Source: Helicobacteraceae bacterium
GTDB lineage: Bacteria > Campylobacterota > Campylobacteria > Campylobacterales > Sulfurimonadaceae
Direction of reading: 5' to 3'
Assembly: GCA_026988515.1 (NCBI GenBank)
Contig: JALSLA010000008.1
Location: 1-64,000 of the forward strand
DNA length: 64,000 nucleotides
The notes beneath the pieces were generated by a model that saw only the letters and a program-made list of their open reading frames with translations, ran no database searches and was not told the origin of the DNA. This document shows positions 1-10,644 of this stretch, piece after piece (position 1 is the stretch's first letter; each line of letters starts with the position of its first letter). The translations under genes were made by a program, and so were the position numbers.

Positions 1-10
1 GACACAACGG

Positions 11-337
11 TTACTTGTTAAATCCGATAATGTAATAGGTGTCTTTCCCTTCTACTTTTTGAAGTTTGACTTTGTATTTATTGCTGAAGTGTTCAATTTT
101 TTCTAACGCCGCCTCTTTTAACGCAGCACTGGGAGACTCGATTTTAATTTTAAAGTAGTCATTGGAGTTGGACATGGCAACATACGAATTTTCTATTTGT
201 AATGCTTTGTGCAGATCAATAATATGTTTTCCGATTTTCTCAAAACCCTGCGTATTTTCAATAATACGTGCTACCTGATCCGTTAACGCCTCATTGGACA
301 TATAACCTAACTGATTTAAAATTGCATCTGTCTGCAT
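11..337 (-). CDS. conserved hypothetical protein, 108 aa
   Basis: Complete ORF with ATG start and TAA stop; no recognised domain. Confidence 0.6.
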   Translation of the reverse strand: MQTDAILNQLGYMSNEALTDQVARIIENTQGFEKIGKHIIDLHKALQIENSYVAMSNSNDYFKIKIESPSAALKEAALEKIEHFSNKYKVKLQKVEGKDTYYIIGFNK

Positions 338-393
338 CGTGGCTCCTCACCTAAATATAATTTTTTTTTGACAATTATATTAACATAAATAGA

Positions 394-1254
394 TTGATAA
401 AGACAAAATGGATACAATATGTAAAAAATTTGGAAGATTTGTTCGCAATGAAAAACTTTTTTCAGACTATTATTAATAATATTCCACCCTTGCCGGAATC
501 TGTCATGCAGATAGAACGGTTGGCAAAAGACCCCGATGCCACCTACAGAGACATGGCCGATCTCCTGCACCAAGACCCGCTGGTATGCTCTGAAATCCTC
601 AAAGCCGCCAATGCGCCGCTTTACGGATTTTCTCGTGAAATTAAAACACTTGAGAGTGCCATTTCACTCTTTGGTATCGGAACCGTTCGCGGTTTTGTTC
701 TGGCAGTCTATATTCGGGAAAACTTTAATTTTAATCTTGACGCATACGGCATTACTTCCAAACACTTCTCCTATACGGCAAACAGGCACCATGCCTTTAC
801 CGTAGCGTGGTACCTAAGACACAATCCCTCTCTTTTTGATGTACTCTCTCCGGCAGCTTTTTTATCCAATCTCGGCCAAGTACTTATTTCACAATACCTG
901 ATTGAACATAATATTGTAGCTCCGTTTAAAAAAGCGCTGCTCTCCACAATTGACATTGCCACTATCGAGAGAGAATTTTGTGACACAACCACCGTAGCAC
1001 TCAGTGCTGAAATTTTTGACGCCTGGTCTTTAGATGACCGCCTTGTTTGCACATTACGTTACATGGACAACCCTCTGCAAGCCAGTGAATGCGACATTTT
1101 GACGGCACAGATTTTACAGTGTGTGCATACACTCATTCCCTATAACGGTCTTATCACCGAAAAAAGTTTTGCCGAGGCTAAAAAGCTTGTCGAACAGTAT
1201 CATCTTGACATGCCCCGTTTTTTAAAAGCACTGGACAAATTTCAGGAATGTTAA
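394..1254 (+). CDS. HDOD domain protein (start may be 451)
   Basis: NIPPLPESVMQIERLAKDPDATYRDMADLLHQDPLVCSEILKAANAPLYG...SAISLFGIGTVRGFVL is typical of HDOD. Confidence 0.85.
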   Translation: MIKTKWIQYVKNLEDLFAMKNFFQTIINNIPPLPESVMQIERLAKDPDATYRDMADLLHQDPLVCSEILKAANAPLYGFSREIKTLESAISLFGIGTVRGFVLAVYIRENFNFNLDAYGITSKHFSYTANRHHAFTVAWYLRHNPSLFDVLSPAAFLSNLGQVLISQYLIEHNIVAPFKKALLSTIDIATIEREFCDTTTVALSAEIFDAWSLDDRLVCTLRYMDNPLQASECDILTAQILQCVHTLIPYNGLITEKSFAEAKKLVEQYHLDMPRFLKALDKFQEC

Positions 1255-3203
1255 AACAGCTCCTTATTCGCCTCTCATTAGGGTTGCACGACATCGATGT
1301 AAGCCGTGAGGAACGGTCAGTTGTGACGCAACTGCTCGATGACAACATTCTTGTTTTTGAAAACGGTATCTATCGCATCCCCTCCAAATTTCGTGCCGGT
1401 ACTATCGCTTTGGTACAAAACGGTTCGGCATACCTGCAAGCCGTAGCGCTCAATACCCGTGATCTCTTTATTGCGGCCGATGACCTTCATGAGGCACAAA
1501 ACGGCGATCTGGTCATTGCCAAACGGATTTTAGGAAAACGCGGGGCTCCAAGTGCCAAAGTTGTCGCCATTTTGGGACGTGAGGAGAGCTACTCTATTGC
1601 TATTGTTCAGACCAAAGAGGGAGAGCGCCGACTCAGTGATATTAAAACGCTCCACCCCGCAGGTGTTGCCGTGACTGCCGAAACCCTTCAGACGTATGCG
1701 GAAGGCACCTTGCTGCGTATTAACAATGCAACCCAACGCATTGATGCGGTACTGGGTAATATCAGCGACGCTACAGTCGATGAGTCAATCGTGTTGGCAC
1801 GCTATAACAAACATGATGCTTTTGAAAGCGATGTCATCTCGCTTGCCCAATCTTTCGGTACTAAAGTTGATCCTTCCAAATACCCGAATCACCGTGATCT
1901 TCGCCATCTACTCTTTTGCACTATTGACCCCGTTACGGCAAAAGATTTTGACGATGCTATCTGCTGGAACGAGGAAGCACACATTTTACATGTAGCCATT
2001 GCCGATGTGAGCAGCTATGTCACCCCCTTCGGTGCTATTGATGCCGAGGCCATCTACCGGAGTTTTTCTATTTATCTGCCGCATCGCTCCATTCCGATGC
2101 TGCCGCGACAACTCAGTGAAACCCTCTGCTCCTTGCAACCTCATGTAGATCGTCTGGCCTATGTGTTTGAGATTCATCTGGACAAAAAAAGTCTTAAGGT
2201 GATCAAAAGTGAGCTCTACGAAGCCCTCATCCACTCCCACCGCCGCTTTAACTATGACGAGGTCGATGCGCTCTTTGAGGGGGCACTGCAATCTACATGT
2301 AAAACCGAAGAGGCTATTTTTCAGTCACTGCGCCACCTCAGAAACGTAACAAACAGGCTCAAAACCATTAGAATGCAACGCGGTTTTGACTTTCGTTCCC
2401 ACGATCTGGTCATGCAACTTGACGATCAACAACATCTCGTCGCCACCTTCTATGCCGAAGAGACACCCTCACATGCACTTATTGAAGACTGCATGCTGCT
2501 TGCCAATAAAGCGGCGGCACAACGCTACGACCGAGGGGTTTTTCGTATTCACGAACCGCCTTCACAAAACAAACTGCAAAATCTGTATCAAGAGCTTGCC
2601 GGTATCGGTATTTTTGTTGAACCGAAAGAGTCGGTACACGACACCATCTTGGCAATTCAAGACCAAGCAGCACTGCGAGGTATAGAGAGTGAAGTCGATA
2701 CTCTGATTATCCGTGCACAGATGCAGGCACGATACGCTTCGGAAAATATGGGGCATTTTGGACTCGGTTTTGATCGTTACACCCACTTTACCTCGCCCAT
2801 TAGACGCTACTCCGACCTTATTGTCCACCGTCTGCTTAAAGCTGTCAGCTCCAACGACAAAGAAGAAGCGGCCTATGTACTGCGAAATATTGACGCATTG
2901 TGCATTGCCATCAGCGAAAAAGAGCGTGAAGCCGCTGCCATTGAACAAGAGTTTAAACAGCGTAAATTTGCACGCTGGGCACAAGAACATATTGGCGAAA
3001 GTTTTCAGGCTCGCATTAATGCGACCGAACCCGAACTGACCGCCGAACTGCATGACACTATTGTCGGAGCCAAACTTTACATCGGTACAACTCCCCACCC
3101 TGTTATGCTTTTTGACGATGTTACCGTGACAATTGAACGGGTGGACCTGCTTACGGCAAAAATTTATGCCGCACTCACCCACAAGGCTGCAGATCATGCG
3201 TAA
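1248..3203 (+). CDS. rnr: ribonuclease R / RNase II family exoribonuclease
   Basis: TIDPVTAKDFDDAICW, HFTSPIRRYSDLIVHRLL; overlaps the preceding HDOD ORF by a few nt. Confidence 0.93.
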   Translation: MLKQLLIRLSLGLHDIDVSREERSVVTQLLDDNILVFENGIYRIPSKFRAGTIALVQNGSAYLQAVALNTRDLFIAADDLHEAQNGDLVIAKRILGKRGAPSAKVVAILGREESYSIAIVQTKEGERRLSDIKTLHPAGVAVTAETLQTYAEGTLLRINNATQRIDAVLGNISDATVDESIVLARYNKHDAFESDVISLAQSFGTKVDPSKYPNHRDLRHLLFCTIDPVTAKDFDDAICWNEEAHILHVAIADVSSYVTPFGAIDAEAIYRSFSIYLPHRSIPMLPRQLSETLCSLQPHVDRLAYVFEIHLDKKSLKVIKSELYEALIHSHRRFNYDEVDALFEGALQSTCKTEEAIFQSLRHLRNVTNRLKTIRMQRGFDFRSHDLVMQLDDQQHLVATFYAEETPSHALIEDCMLLANKAAAQRYDRGVFRIHEPPSQNKLQNLYQELAGIGIFVEPKESVHDTILAIQDQAALRGIESEVDTLIIRAQMQARYASENMGHFGLGFDRYTHFTSPIRRYSDLIVHRLLKAVSSNDKEEAAYVLRNIDALCIAISEKEREAAAIEQEFKQRKFARWAQEHIGESFQARINATEPELTAELHDTIVGAKLYIGTTPHPVMLFDDVTVTIERVDLLTAKIYAALTHKAADHA

Positions 3204-4167
3204 TCGAAAAGAACTTGATGCCGCCATTGCCGCCAATACAGTACCCAACGCATTAATACTCTTTGGTGAAAGCCACTTTCTCATTGACCGATACATTACG
3301 ACGCTTTCCAATATCGCTGATGCCAACATACTTAAAATGTACCATGACGCATACCACTTCGAAACAGCAAAAGCACACCTTTCGCAAGGATCGCTCTTTG
3401 GAGGCGAAAATCTTCTAGTCGTTAAAAGAAGTAAAAAAATTCCCAAGGGCGATCTTGACAAGCTTATTGCCCTCTGTCACAACAACAGTGCAAATATTTT
3501 TATTTACGGTTACTACGGTGATGACTACAAAACACCGCACAAAGCTTTTACCAAAAAAGCCGGCGGTGACTTTGTACGTCTGTACCACCCATTTGCCGGC
3601 GAAGCTCTGGCCATTGTCAAGCAGGAGGCACAACGGCTGGGCGCATCACTTGACCACTACAGCATTCAGCACCTTCTTGCTACCCAAAACGGTGATATCG
3701 CTCTGGCTTGCAACGAACTGAACAAACTGGCAGTACTGCAGACACCCATTACTTCCAAAGAGATTGACGAACTGGTCTACGGCATGGCGGAAGTCACCGT
3801 AGAACAGCTTATTACGGCACTGCTGAACCGACAAAATTTTACGGAACCTTTAGAGCGCATTCTGCAAAGCGGTGAAGATGAAGTACGCATTATTACCGCA
3901 CTAAGCGCATATATTTCCCAGCTTTATCTGTTTTATGTATATATTAAACTCCATGGCGTTGCTTCGGCAAAAGCCATTTTAGGATACGAACCGCCCAAGT
4001 TTATTGTTCAACAGCGTTCACAACTCTCCATTAAGTTCAATCAGGAGACATACGAAACTATTGTAACCCTGCTCTTAGAGACCGAACTACAGATGAAGTC
4101 GGGCACCAAAACCGACAACAGTGCCCTGCTGCTTTCGGCGTTGTTAAAGGTGCAGACTCTTGTTTAA
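3196..4167 (+). CDS. holA: DNA polymerase III delta subunit
   Basis: LILFGESHFLIDRYI N-terminus and delta-like architecture; ORF track begins at 3133 but ATG at 3196 overlaps the rnr stop (ATGCGTAA). Confidence 0.8.
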   Translation: MRNRKELDAAIAANTVPNALILFGESHFLIDRYITTLSNIADANILKMYHDAYHFETAKAHLSQGSLFGGENLLVVKRSKKIPKGDLDKLIALCHNNSANIFIYGYYGDDYKTPHKAFTKKAGGDFVRLYHPFAGEALAIVKQEAQRLGASLDHYSIQHLLATQNGDIALACNELNKLAVLQTPITSKEIDELVYGMAEVTVEQLITALLNRQNFTEPLERILQSGEDEVRIITALSAYISQLYLFYVYIKLHGVASAKAILGYEPPKFIVQQRSQLSIKFNQETYETIVTLLLETELQMKSGTKTDNSALLLSALLKVQTLV

Positions 4168-4262
4168 GTGGCTTTTACTCTAGCATGACTGCATCTTGCG
4201 CTCTTCACTAAAACTTAAGAAAATTTTATGTATAATCACGCGTTCCTTTCTCTTTGTGCTTT

Positions 4263-4274
4263 TTACATGTAAAA
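4263..4274. repeat. TTTACATGTAAA palindrome (holA-rpsF intergenic)
   Basis: Exact 12-mer within near-palindromic gcTTTTTACATGTAAAAAAgc. Confidence 0.9.
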
Positions 4275-4325
4275 AAGCATATATAACAACCGTGAGGGAT
4301 CTAAAACCAAAAGGAGATATACTCT

Positions 4326-4763
4326 ATGAGACATTACGAAAACTTAATTATCGTAAAGCCGACATTAACTGCTGAAGAGATCAAAGCTCAACTAAGTGTT
4401 ATTGAAGACATCATTACATCAAACGGCGGTGACATTGTTGCCCGCGATGAGATGGGCATGCGAAAACTCGCCTACCCGATTAATAAAAATGAACGTGGTT
4501 TTATGCACGTTATCTATTTTAAAATGGAACCGGCGTCTATTGCAGAAGTTGAACGTCGCTACCGTATTAACGAAGAGCTACTTCGCTTTGTCACCATTAA
4601 ATACGATTCAAAACGTGAGGTGACGGCTTGGAACAAGCTTGTTGAAAAAACAACACAGAAGCCAGAAGCCAAAAAAGAAGAGGCTCCGACTACGGAAGCA
4701 CCAAAAAGTGAGGAAGCTCCGGTTACCGAAGCAGCACCTGCTACCGAAACAGCAGCCGAGTAA
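4326..4763 (+). CDS. rpsF: 30S ribosomal protein S6
   Basis: MRHYENLIIVKPTLTAEE...RDEMGMRKLAYPINKNERGFMHVIYF. Confidence 0.97.
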   Translation: MRHYENLIIVKPTLTAEEIKAQLSVIEDIITSNGGDIVARDEMGMRKLAYPINKNERGFMHVIYFKMEPASIAEVERRYRINEELLRFVTIKYDSKREVTAWNKLVEKTTQKPEAKKEEAPTTEAPKSEEAPVTEAAPATETAAE

Positions 4764-4778
4764 TCATAAGGATACCCC

Positions 4779-5315
4779 ATGTACAACAAAGTCATTTTGG
4801 TTGGAAATTTAACACGTGATATTGAACTGCGCTATGCACAAAGTGGTACCGGCATTGCCAAAACCGCTATTGCTACAAGCCGGAAATTCACCAGCAACGG
4901 CGAAAAAAAAGAGGAGGTCTGTTTTGTAGACATTACCTTTTTCGGACGCTCGGCCGAAGTAGCCAACCAATACCTTCGCAAAGGAAGTAAAATTCTTGTT
5001 GAAGGACGGCTGCAGTTTGAACAGTGGGTCGATCAAAACGGCGGTAAACGCTCCAAGCACAGTGTCATTGTCGAGACCATGCAGATGCTCGACTCGCGCA
5101 GTGATGCACAGCAAAGCAGTGGCGGTTATAACCAAAACCAGGCTTACAACAATGCACCTGCACAGCAACATGCTTACGAGCAGCAACCGCAACAAGGCAA
5201 TGCTTACGGCACACAGCAGCAGCAACCGCAACAACAGCAAAACAGACAGACAACATCAATGCCGGAAAACAACCTTCCGGAAATTGATATTGATGAAGAT
5301 GAAATTCCATTTTAG
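4779..5315 (+). CDS. ssb: single-stranded DNA-binding protein
   Basis: MYNKVILVGNLTRDIELRYAQSG; Q-rich linker; acidic tip DIDEDEIPF. Confidence 0.97.
   Translation: MYNKVILVGNLTRDIELRYAQSGTGIAKTAIATSRKFTSNGEKKEEVCFVDITFFGRSAEVANQYLRKGSKILVEGRLQFEQWVDQNGGKRSKHSVIVETMQMLDSRSDAQQSSGGYNQNQAYNNAPAQQHAYEQQPQQGNAYGTQQQQPQQQQNRQTTSMPENNLPEIDIDEDEIPF
5161..5247 (+). repeat. imperfect CAG/CAA-rich repeat encoding the SSB linker
   Basis: Two copies of a unit containing AATGCTTACG/ACATGCTTACG...CAGCAACCGCAACAA. Confidence 0.6.
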
Positions 5316-5339
5316 AAATAACGCATAAGGAAAACAACC

Positions 5340-5603
5340 ATGGCAGAAAAACGAAGATACAAAAAACGCTATTGTAAATATTGTGAAGCGAAAGTCGACT
5401 TTATTGACTACAAAGATACCGCTTCTTTAAAATTTTCTCTTTCAGAGAGATATAAAATCATGCCGCGTCGTTTGACAGGAAACTGTAAACGTCACCAAGA
5501 CATGATGACTGTTGCCATTAAACGCGCACGTGCGGCAGCACTCATTCCCTACACCGTAACACGCAAAGCCGTTGTTACCAATCCTTTCGAAAACCTTCGA
5601 TAA
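5340..5603 (+). CDS. rpsR: 30S ribosomal protein S18
   Basis: [16 protein letters not shown]...[28 protein letters not shown]. Confidence 0.97.
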   Translation: MAEKRRYKKRYCKYCEAKVDFIDYKDTASLKFSLSERYKIMPRRLTGNCKRHQDMMTVAIKRARAAALIPYTVTRKAVVTNPFENLR

Positions 5604-5610
5604 CGCATAG

Positions 5611-5630
5611 GAGTGCCCAGCGCACTCTTT
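5611..5630 (+). terminator. probable intrinsic terminator after rpsR
   Basis: GAGTGC-CCAGC-GCACTC hairpin followed by TTT, and a T-run shortly downstream. Confidence 0.6.
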
Positions 5631-5687
5631 ATTGCTCTCTTTTTTTAAAAACTTTATGTTATTATTGACCTCATCAAAGGGGTTTAT

Positions 5688-7076
5688 ATGGCGTTTATGG
5701 AACGACTGCAAAGTAAATTAATCTTAAATACGTCACTCTATCATCCGCAAGAAGCTCATCTCATTGAACATCCTGAAAATGCCTTCTATGAAGCGATCAG
5801 ACAGTCGCGCTATGCACAGATGGAAACCATGATACTCGAAGGTTTTCACGTCGATTTCCATGAATGTGCACACACTCCGCCACTTATCTATGCAATTAAG
5901 CTCAAGGAGTACCGTGCCATTGAACTGTTACTGCAGTACGGCGCCTCACCGAACATCAGCAATACCAAGGGGCAAACGCCGCTGCATGTTGCCATATACT
6001 ACCGTCTCTATGAAGTCATCCATCTGCTGTTACGTTACGGTGCCTCTACACACATCAAAGACAACAATGCCGTAACACCGCTGGAAGTTGCCACACTCCT
6101 AAACGATACCCGGAGCATCTCCCTGTTACACAATACGCCGTCTATGACTCACAAAAACGCTTCATGTTTTGAGTCCGCCAAAAACGGTGACTTGTACGCT
6201 CTGGTCACGGCAAAAGATGCCGGTATGTCGCTCTTGGAGTGTGACGCCAAAGGAAACACACTGCTGCATTATGCCGTACGCAGTCTCAATCTCAAAGTCG
6301 TCTGTTACCTTTTAAACAGCCGACTCAATATTGATGCAAGCAATCATTACGGGGATACGCCACTCACAACACTTGCACGCCATGCTGACAGTGAAAGAGT
6401 ACTACAATATCTTATTGATCGACATGCCACACTCGAGCACAAAAACAATGCTCATGAATCTGCACTGATTCTCAGCATTAAGTTTGGTCATGCAAAAAGT
6501 GCCGAACTGCTCATTGACAACGGAGCTGCCGTCAATACGTTTGTCAATATCAATACACCGCTGACATTGACACATGATGCCATTACCTACTACGCACAAT
6601 CCGCCGATGCCTTTCGTGCCCTGGAGTCGAAACTACTCATTAAGGGAGCTCATGTCGATATTATCACCAACAAACTTGGCTGGACTCCACTCATGCAGTG
6701 TGCTACCAATGCGCATACGACGTATATGTTAGAACATCTTGAGCTCCTCATTGCCTTGGGCGCTGACGTAAACCATGTGGACAAAAACGGAAGAACGGCT
6801 CTGATGCTCTGCATTACCACCCATCGCAGCAAAGCCATTAATATTCTTTTGAAACACTATGCCGACATTAACATCATCGATCATTTTGAGTGGAGTGCCT
6901 TAATGTTTAGTTGCTATTACAACAACTATGATTTGAGTGAACGCCTTTTACAACACGGTGCTGACGCTACATTTCGGGCTTCAAACGGCAATTCAGCTCT
7001 TAAAATTGCCGAAACCAAAAAGAATACAAAGATGATTCTGCTGCTCAATCATTATGGTGCCGTATCGCAGGAGTAG
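5688..7076 (+). CDS. ankyrin repeat protein
   Basis: Multiple ANK repeats (TPLHVAIYYRLYEVIHLLLRYGA, NGRTALMLCITTHRSKAINILLKHYADIN). Confidence 0.9.
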   Translation: MAFMERLQSKLILNTSLYHPQEAHLIEHPENAFYEAIRQSRYAQMETMILEGFHVDFHECAHTPPLIYAIKLKEYRAIELLLQYGASPNISNTKGQTPLHVAIYYRLYEVIHLLLRYGASTHIKDNNAVTPLEVATLLNDTRSISLLHNTPSMTHKNASCFESAKNGDLYALVTAKDAGMSLLECDAKGNTLLHYAVRSLNLKVVCYLLNSRLNIDASNHYGDTPLTTLARHADSERVLQYLIDRHATLEHKNNAHESALILSIKFGHAKSAELLIDNGAAVNTFVNINTPLTLTHDAITYYAQSADAFRALESKLLIKGAHVDIITNKLGWTPLMQCATNAHTTYMLEHLELLIALGADVNHVDKNGRTALMLCITTHRSKAINILLKHYADINIIDHFEWSALMFSCYYNNYDLSERLLQHGADATFRASNGNSALKIAETKKNTKMILLLNHYGAVSQE

Positions 7077-7142
7077 CGACGGACTTACAGTTCTTTTATA
7101 CTGTTGTACTATCATATATTTAATTAAAAAAAAGTATTTATT

Positions 7143-8417
7143 ATGAATAAAACACTCCCGTTTCACATCGCTCTTTCAGCTGTTTTACATACAACGCTCT
7201 TGGCATCAGAGGTATCACCGCTACTGAACTGGCGTACCTATACCCATGATATGATTCATACCGCCCCACTTCGCAGTCAACCGTTTCGCATAGCTACAAC
7301 CGAGCGCATCAAAGGAATCAACTATATCAACACATTGCGCACCGGTGCCGGAATGATCTCTTACAGCGCAAACAGACTGCTTCATACCGCAGCACAAAAA
7401 CATATGGACTACCTACTGGAACAACACCGCTTTAGCCACTATGAAAATAATGTTTCTTCGCCATTTTACAGCGGTTACGATGCCGGCGATCGCATTACTG
7501 CCGCAGGCTATTCTTGGCAATCTTACAGCGAAAACCTCTCTTCGGGAGATCGTGATATTTATGAATCCGTTGACGGTCTGTTCAGTGCTATTTACCACCG
7601 TTTGGGATTTTTAGAGTTTCGTAACGACGAGATCGGTATCGGATCCGTCCAAAGCCCTCTCTACGGAACGATGTACGGCTATAACACTGCCGGTACGGCG
7701 TGGTGGGAAGTGCTTCCGTTAAACCCCGCTTACGTCCTTTGGCCTTACCAGAACTACCGTCATGCACAAACCTCTTTTAATAACTACGAAGCACCCGATC
7801 CGCTTCGCGAATGTCCTGCCGGCGGTATTACGGGAAATCCTATCAGTATTGCATTTAACCCCAATAAAAATAGTGCTGTTACCATGACAACGTTTAAAAT
7901 CTTCAATAGTGACGGCAGTGAAATTACAAACACAAAAACTCTTACCGCAAGTACAGACCCCAGCGGATTCTTAACCGAACATCAATTTGTTCTTTTCCCC
8001 ATGAACGCATTGAGTCTTGACAGTAACTATCATGTTGTTTTTCAGTATGATGAAGGGGGTACGCCAAAAACCGTCTCTTGGGATTTCCATACTCGACGCT
8101 ATACTGAAAAACGGTATGAGGTTTTCAACGGAGGTACGTATGACCTCATCAACGGCCAATCGTATATTATGCATCTAAAACCCGATAGTTGCATGACCGT
8201 ATTAGGAGCGTACAGCTGGAATAACGGCAATACCGCTATTGAGCGGCTCAGTGTTGATACCTTCCGCATTACCATAGCCGGTGATACGGACATCAGCTTT
8301 AGTAACTTTACATTTTCACTGCGTGCTGCCGCACGTGATCAAGCTATTGCCCCCTCATCCTCCGTCAATACCATGGCAGCACTCTCTGTTATTAACTTTT
8401 TGCTCTCATCCAATTAG
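7143..8417 (+). CDS. exported CAP (SCP/PR1) domain protein
   Basis: Signal-like N-terminus; AQKHMDYLLEQHRFSHYE...GYSWQSYSENLSSG...IYHRLGFL. Confidence 0.75.
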   Translation: MNKTLPFHIALSAVLHTTLLASEVSPLLNWRTYTHDMIHTAPLRSQPFRIATTERIKGINYINTLRTGAGMISYSANRLLHTAAQKHMDYLLEQHRFSHYENNVSSPFYSGYDAGDRITAAGYSWQSYSENLSSGDRDIYESVDGLFSAIYHRLGFLEFRNDEIGIGSVQSPLYGTMYGYNTAGTAWWEVLPLNPAYVLWPYQNYRHAQTSFNNYEAPDPLRECPAGGITGNPISIAFNPNKNSAVTMTTFKIFNSDGSEITNTKTLTASTDPSGFLTEHQFVLFPMNALSLDSNYHVVFQYDEGGTPKTVSWDFHTRRYTEKRYEVFNGGTYDLINGQSYIMHLKPDSCMTVLGAYSWNNGNTAIERLSVDTFRITIAGDTDISFSNFTFSLRAAARDQAIAPSSSVNTMAALSVINFLLSSN

Positions 8418-8510
8418 ACAACAGTGACAGGTCAACTCTATCGGGAAGTATCATAACAAAGAAGAAGTAGGAGACAGTTACTGCTACAGCAGCTGAAAGA
8501 AGCTCTCAAC

Positions 8511-8530
8511 AGAACCTTTTTGAGGGTTCT
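8511..8530. terminator. possible hairpin between convergent genes
   Basis: AGAACC-N8-GGTTCT; weak U-tract. Confidence 0.3.
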
Positions 8531-8539
8531 ATTGAAATG

Positions 8540-8875
8540 TTAGCACGACGGGACATTTCCTGAATCGTTCGCATACTCAATAACGAAATCTTTAATGAGC
8601 ATAATTTTTTTAAGTGTTTTCGGATTACTTAAATAGGGTGCCACTTTTGGAAAACGCTCGGAAAACTCTTCGATGAAACCGGCAGCATCATCTTCAAAAA
8701 GCTCTTCCCACTCATCTTGTGAATGCAGCGCTGCAAACTTTGCACCGTTCATTTCAAACTTTGACTTAAATTTTTTAAGGTAAACTTTTTGACCTTTCGC
8801 AGCATCAGCGTAAGAAATCGTAGCCGTTAACATTGTCAGGGCCAGAATTACAAACAGTTGTTTTAACATTTTCAT
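8540..8875 (-). CDS. small periplasmic conserved hypothetical protein
   Basis: Signal peptide MKMLKQLFVILALTMLTATISYADA. Confidence 0.6.
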   Translation of the reverse strand: MKMLKQLFVILALTMLTATISYADAAKGQKVYLKKFKSKFEMNGAKFAALHSQDEWEELFEDDAAGFIEEFSERFPKVAPYLSNPKTLKKIMLIKDFVIEYANDSGNVPSC

Positions 8876-9026
8876 GTTCTCTCCAGTGTTTTATTAAGAT
8901 ACAGACAACATCATACTGCAAAAGAATAAATTTAACATAAATAATTTGACTTTAACTCTTACAATCAGTTTTAACTGTCTGAATTTGAAACGTTACACCA
9001 AAAGAGCGCCATTTGAATTTTCAACA

Positions 9027-9650
9027 CTACAGCACCTTCTCTAAAATCTGCGTCAAATCTTTGTTTTCAATAATAATATTGGCGTCGCGCTTCAAAATTG
9101 GTTTGGCGCAAAAGGCAATGCGTGTATCGGCATGAGCAAACATACTGCGGTCATTGGCACCGTCTCCGACAACCATGGTATTTGCCCGATTTACATGTAA
9201 AATATTCTGAAGCCGTTGAATCATGTCGCCTTTGGAAAAATCAAACATCATATCGCCTCCGACAAGCCCGGTAAGCGTACCGTTTTTATGATGCAACACA
9301 TTGGAAAAATCGGCATCGTACCCCAGAATATCTTTCGCATAGGTTGTTGCCACCCGAAAACCGCCACTGAAACAGACCACGGTATAACCGGATTTTTTCA
9401 GCCGAGCTATTGTCTCTTTGGCGCCGTTCATATACGGCAAATTTTGGCTGATCTCTTCGACAATACTAAAACGGAGTCCTTGCAACAGTGCTACCCGCTG
9501 CTGCAGACTTTCAAAAAAATCCAGTTCCCCGTTCATAGCCTGCTCGGTAATAGCGGCCACCTGATCTTTAATACCGAGTGCCTCGGCAAAAAAATCAATG
9601 GTTTCTCCATCCATTAAGGTCGAATCAAAATCAAATACACAAAGTTTCAT
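9027..9650 (-). CDS. serB: phosphoserine phosphatase (HAD family)
   Basis: FDFDSTLMDGETIDFFA, VVCFSGGFRVATTYA, VVGDGANDRSMF. Confidence 0.93.
   Translation of the reverse strand: MKLCVFDFDSTLMDGETIDFFAEALGIKDQVAAITEQAMNGELDFFESLQQRVALLQGLRFSIVEEISQNLPYMNGAKETIARLKKSGYTVVCFSGGFRVATTYAKDILGYDADFSNVLHHKNGTLTGLVGGDMMFDFSKGDMIQRLQNILHVNRANTMVVGDGANDRSMFAHADTRIAFCAKPILKRDANIIIENKDLTQILEKVL
9190..9201. repeat. TTTACATGTAAA palindrome (in serB)
   Basis: Exact 12-mer. Confidence 0.9.
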
Positions 9651-9710
9651 TCATCTCTTTCTTGTTATAATAGTGCTATTATATCCAATAAAAACAGAAG
9701 GCTTACCGAC

Positions 9711-10622
9711 TTGTTTGACACACTTATTGACAAACTGCACCATAGCAGCTACCTCTCACTCGAGACAACACCGGGGCACTCGCCACAGTTTCTTCCGCTT
9801 ATTGATAAAATCGAAACGTTAGAGCTTCATACCCTAGTCGATGCCTTCAGCACTACCGACAATCCGCTTGCCAAACTCAAATACAATGCACTTTTTGCCG
9901 CGAAACTGCTTCAGGAACGTTTTGACAAACCCGTCATTGCCACAATGAGCATGCGCGATCGCAATCGTATTGCACTGCAATCGGATCTGCTCGGTGCTAA
10001 CGAAGTCGATGTTCGCGCTATTTTAGCACTCACCGGTGATCCGGCAAAAATTTCAGATCAGCCCAACTCCAAAGGGGTGTTTGAAAGCGACAGCTCGTTG
10101 CTGCTCAATATGATCTCTTGCTTTAACAGCGGCATCGACTATGCCGGAAAACCTCTAAGCGTCAAACCTAAATCTATCTATCCCTTTGCTGTGGTCAATG
10201 CGTATGCCAAAAATCCCAAAACACTGCAGAACAAAATGCAAAAAAAGATTGCCAACGGTGCTTTGGGCATCATTACCCAGCCAATCTATAACGTTGACAA
10301 TGCCAAGGTACTGTTGGAGTTAATCGAGCAGGCAAACAAGGAGTGTTGTATCGAGGGTAAAGATACCGTGTTGATATTTGGCATGTTTCCCATTACCAAA
10401 CTGCGTACGGCACAGTTTCTTGCTTCGCATGTTCCCGGTATCAATGTTCCTAAGTTATGGATCGAAAAGTTACGTCTGGCACATGAAGTATCGGAAGCAG
10501 AGGAGTACAAAGTAGGGTTCGAACTGAGTAAAACGCTTTTTGACGAACTCAAAGCGCTTCACCCCAAAATTCACCTCATGACTGCCAATCAGTTTGGCGT
10601 TGCCAAGGAGCTTTTACAGTAA
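9711..10622 (+). CDS. metF: methylenetetrahydrofolate reductase family protein
   Basis: TTG start; ETTPGHS...MRDRNRIALQSDLLGA...ALTGDP; ITQPIYN; FGMFPITKLRTAQFLASHVPGI. Confidence 0.8.
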   Translation: MFDTLIDKLHHSSYLSLETTPGHSPQFLPLIDKIETLELHTLVDAFSTTDNPLAKLKYNALFAAKLLQERFDKPVIATMSMRDRNRIALQSDLLGANEVDVRAILALTGDPAKISDQPNSKGVFESDSSLLLNMISCFNSGIDYAGKPLSVKPKSIYPFAVVNAYAKNPKTLQNKMQKKIANGALGIITQPIYNVDNAKVLLELIEQANKECCIEGKDTVLIFGMFPITKLRTAQFLASHVPGINVPKLWIEKLRLAHEVSEAEEYKVGFELSKTLFDELKALHPKIHLMTANQFGVAKELLQ

Positions 10623-10644
10623 TTACATGTAAAAACAGGCGAGA

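Noticed and set aside
316-573. Antisense/overlapping ORFs in the six-frame track (for example 316-573, 771-1052, 2562-3461, 11475-12083, 27120-27575, 51987-52577)
   Set aside because: They overlap clearly conserved genes on the other strand or frame and show no recognisable domains
4271-4325. Possible S6:S18 ribosomal leader motif upstream of rpsF
   Set aside because: The CCG-containing leader is suggestive but the required pairing could not be confirmed by eye
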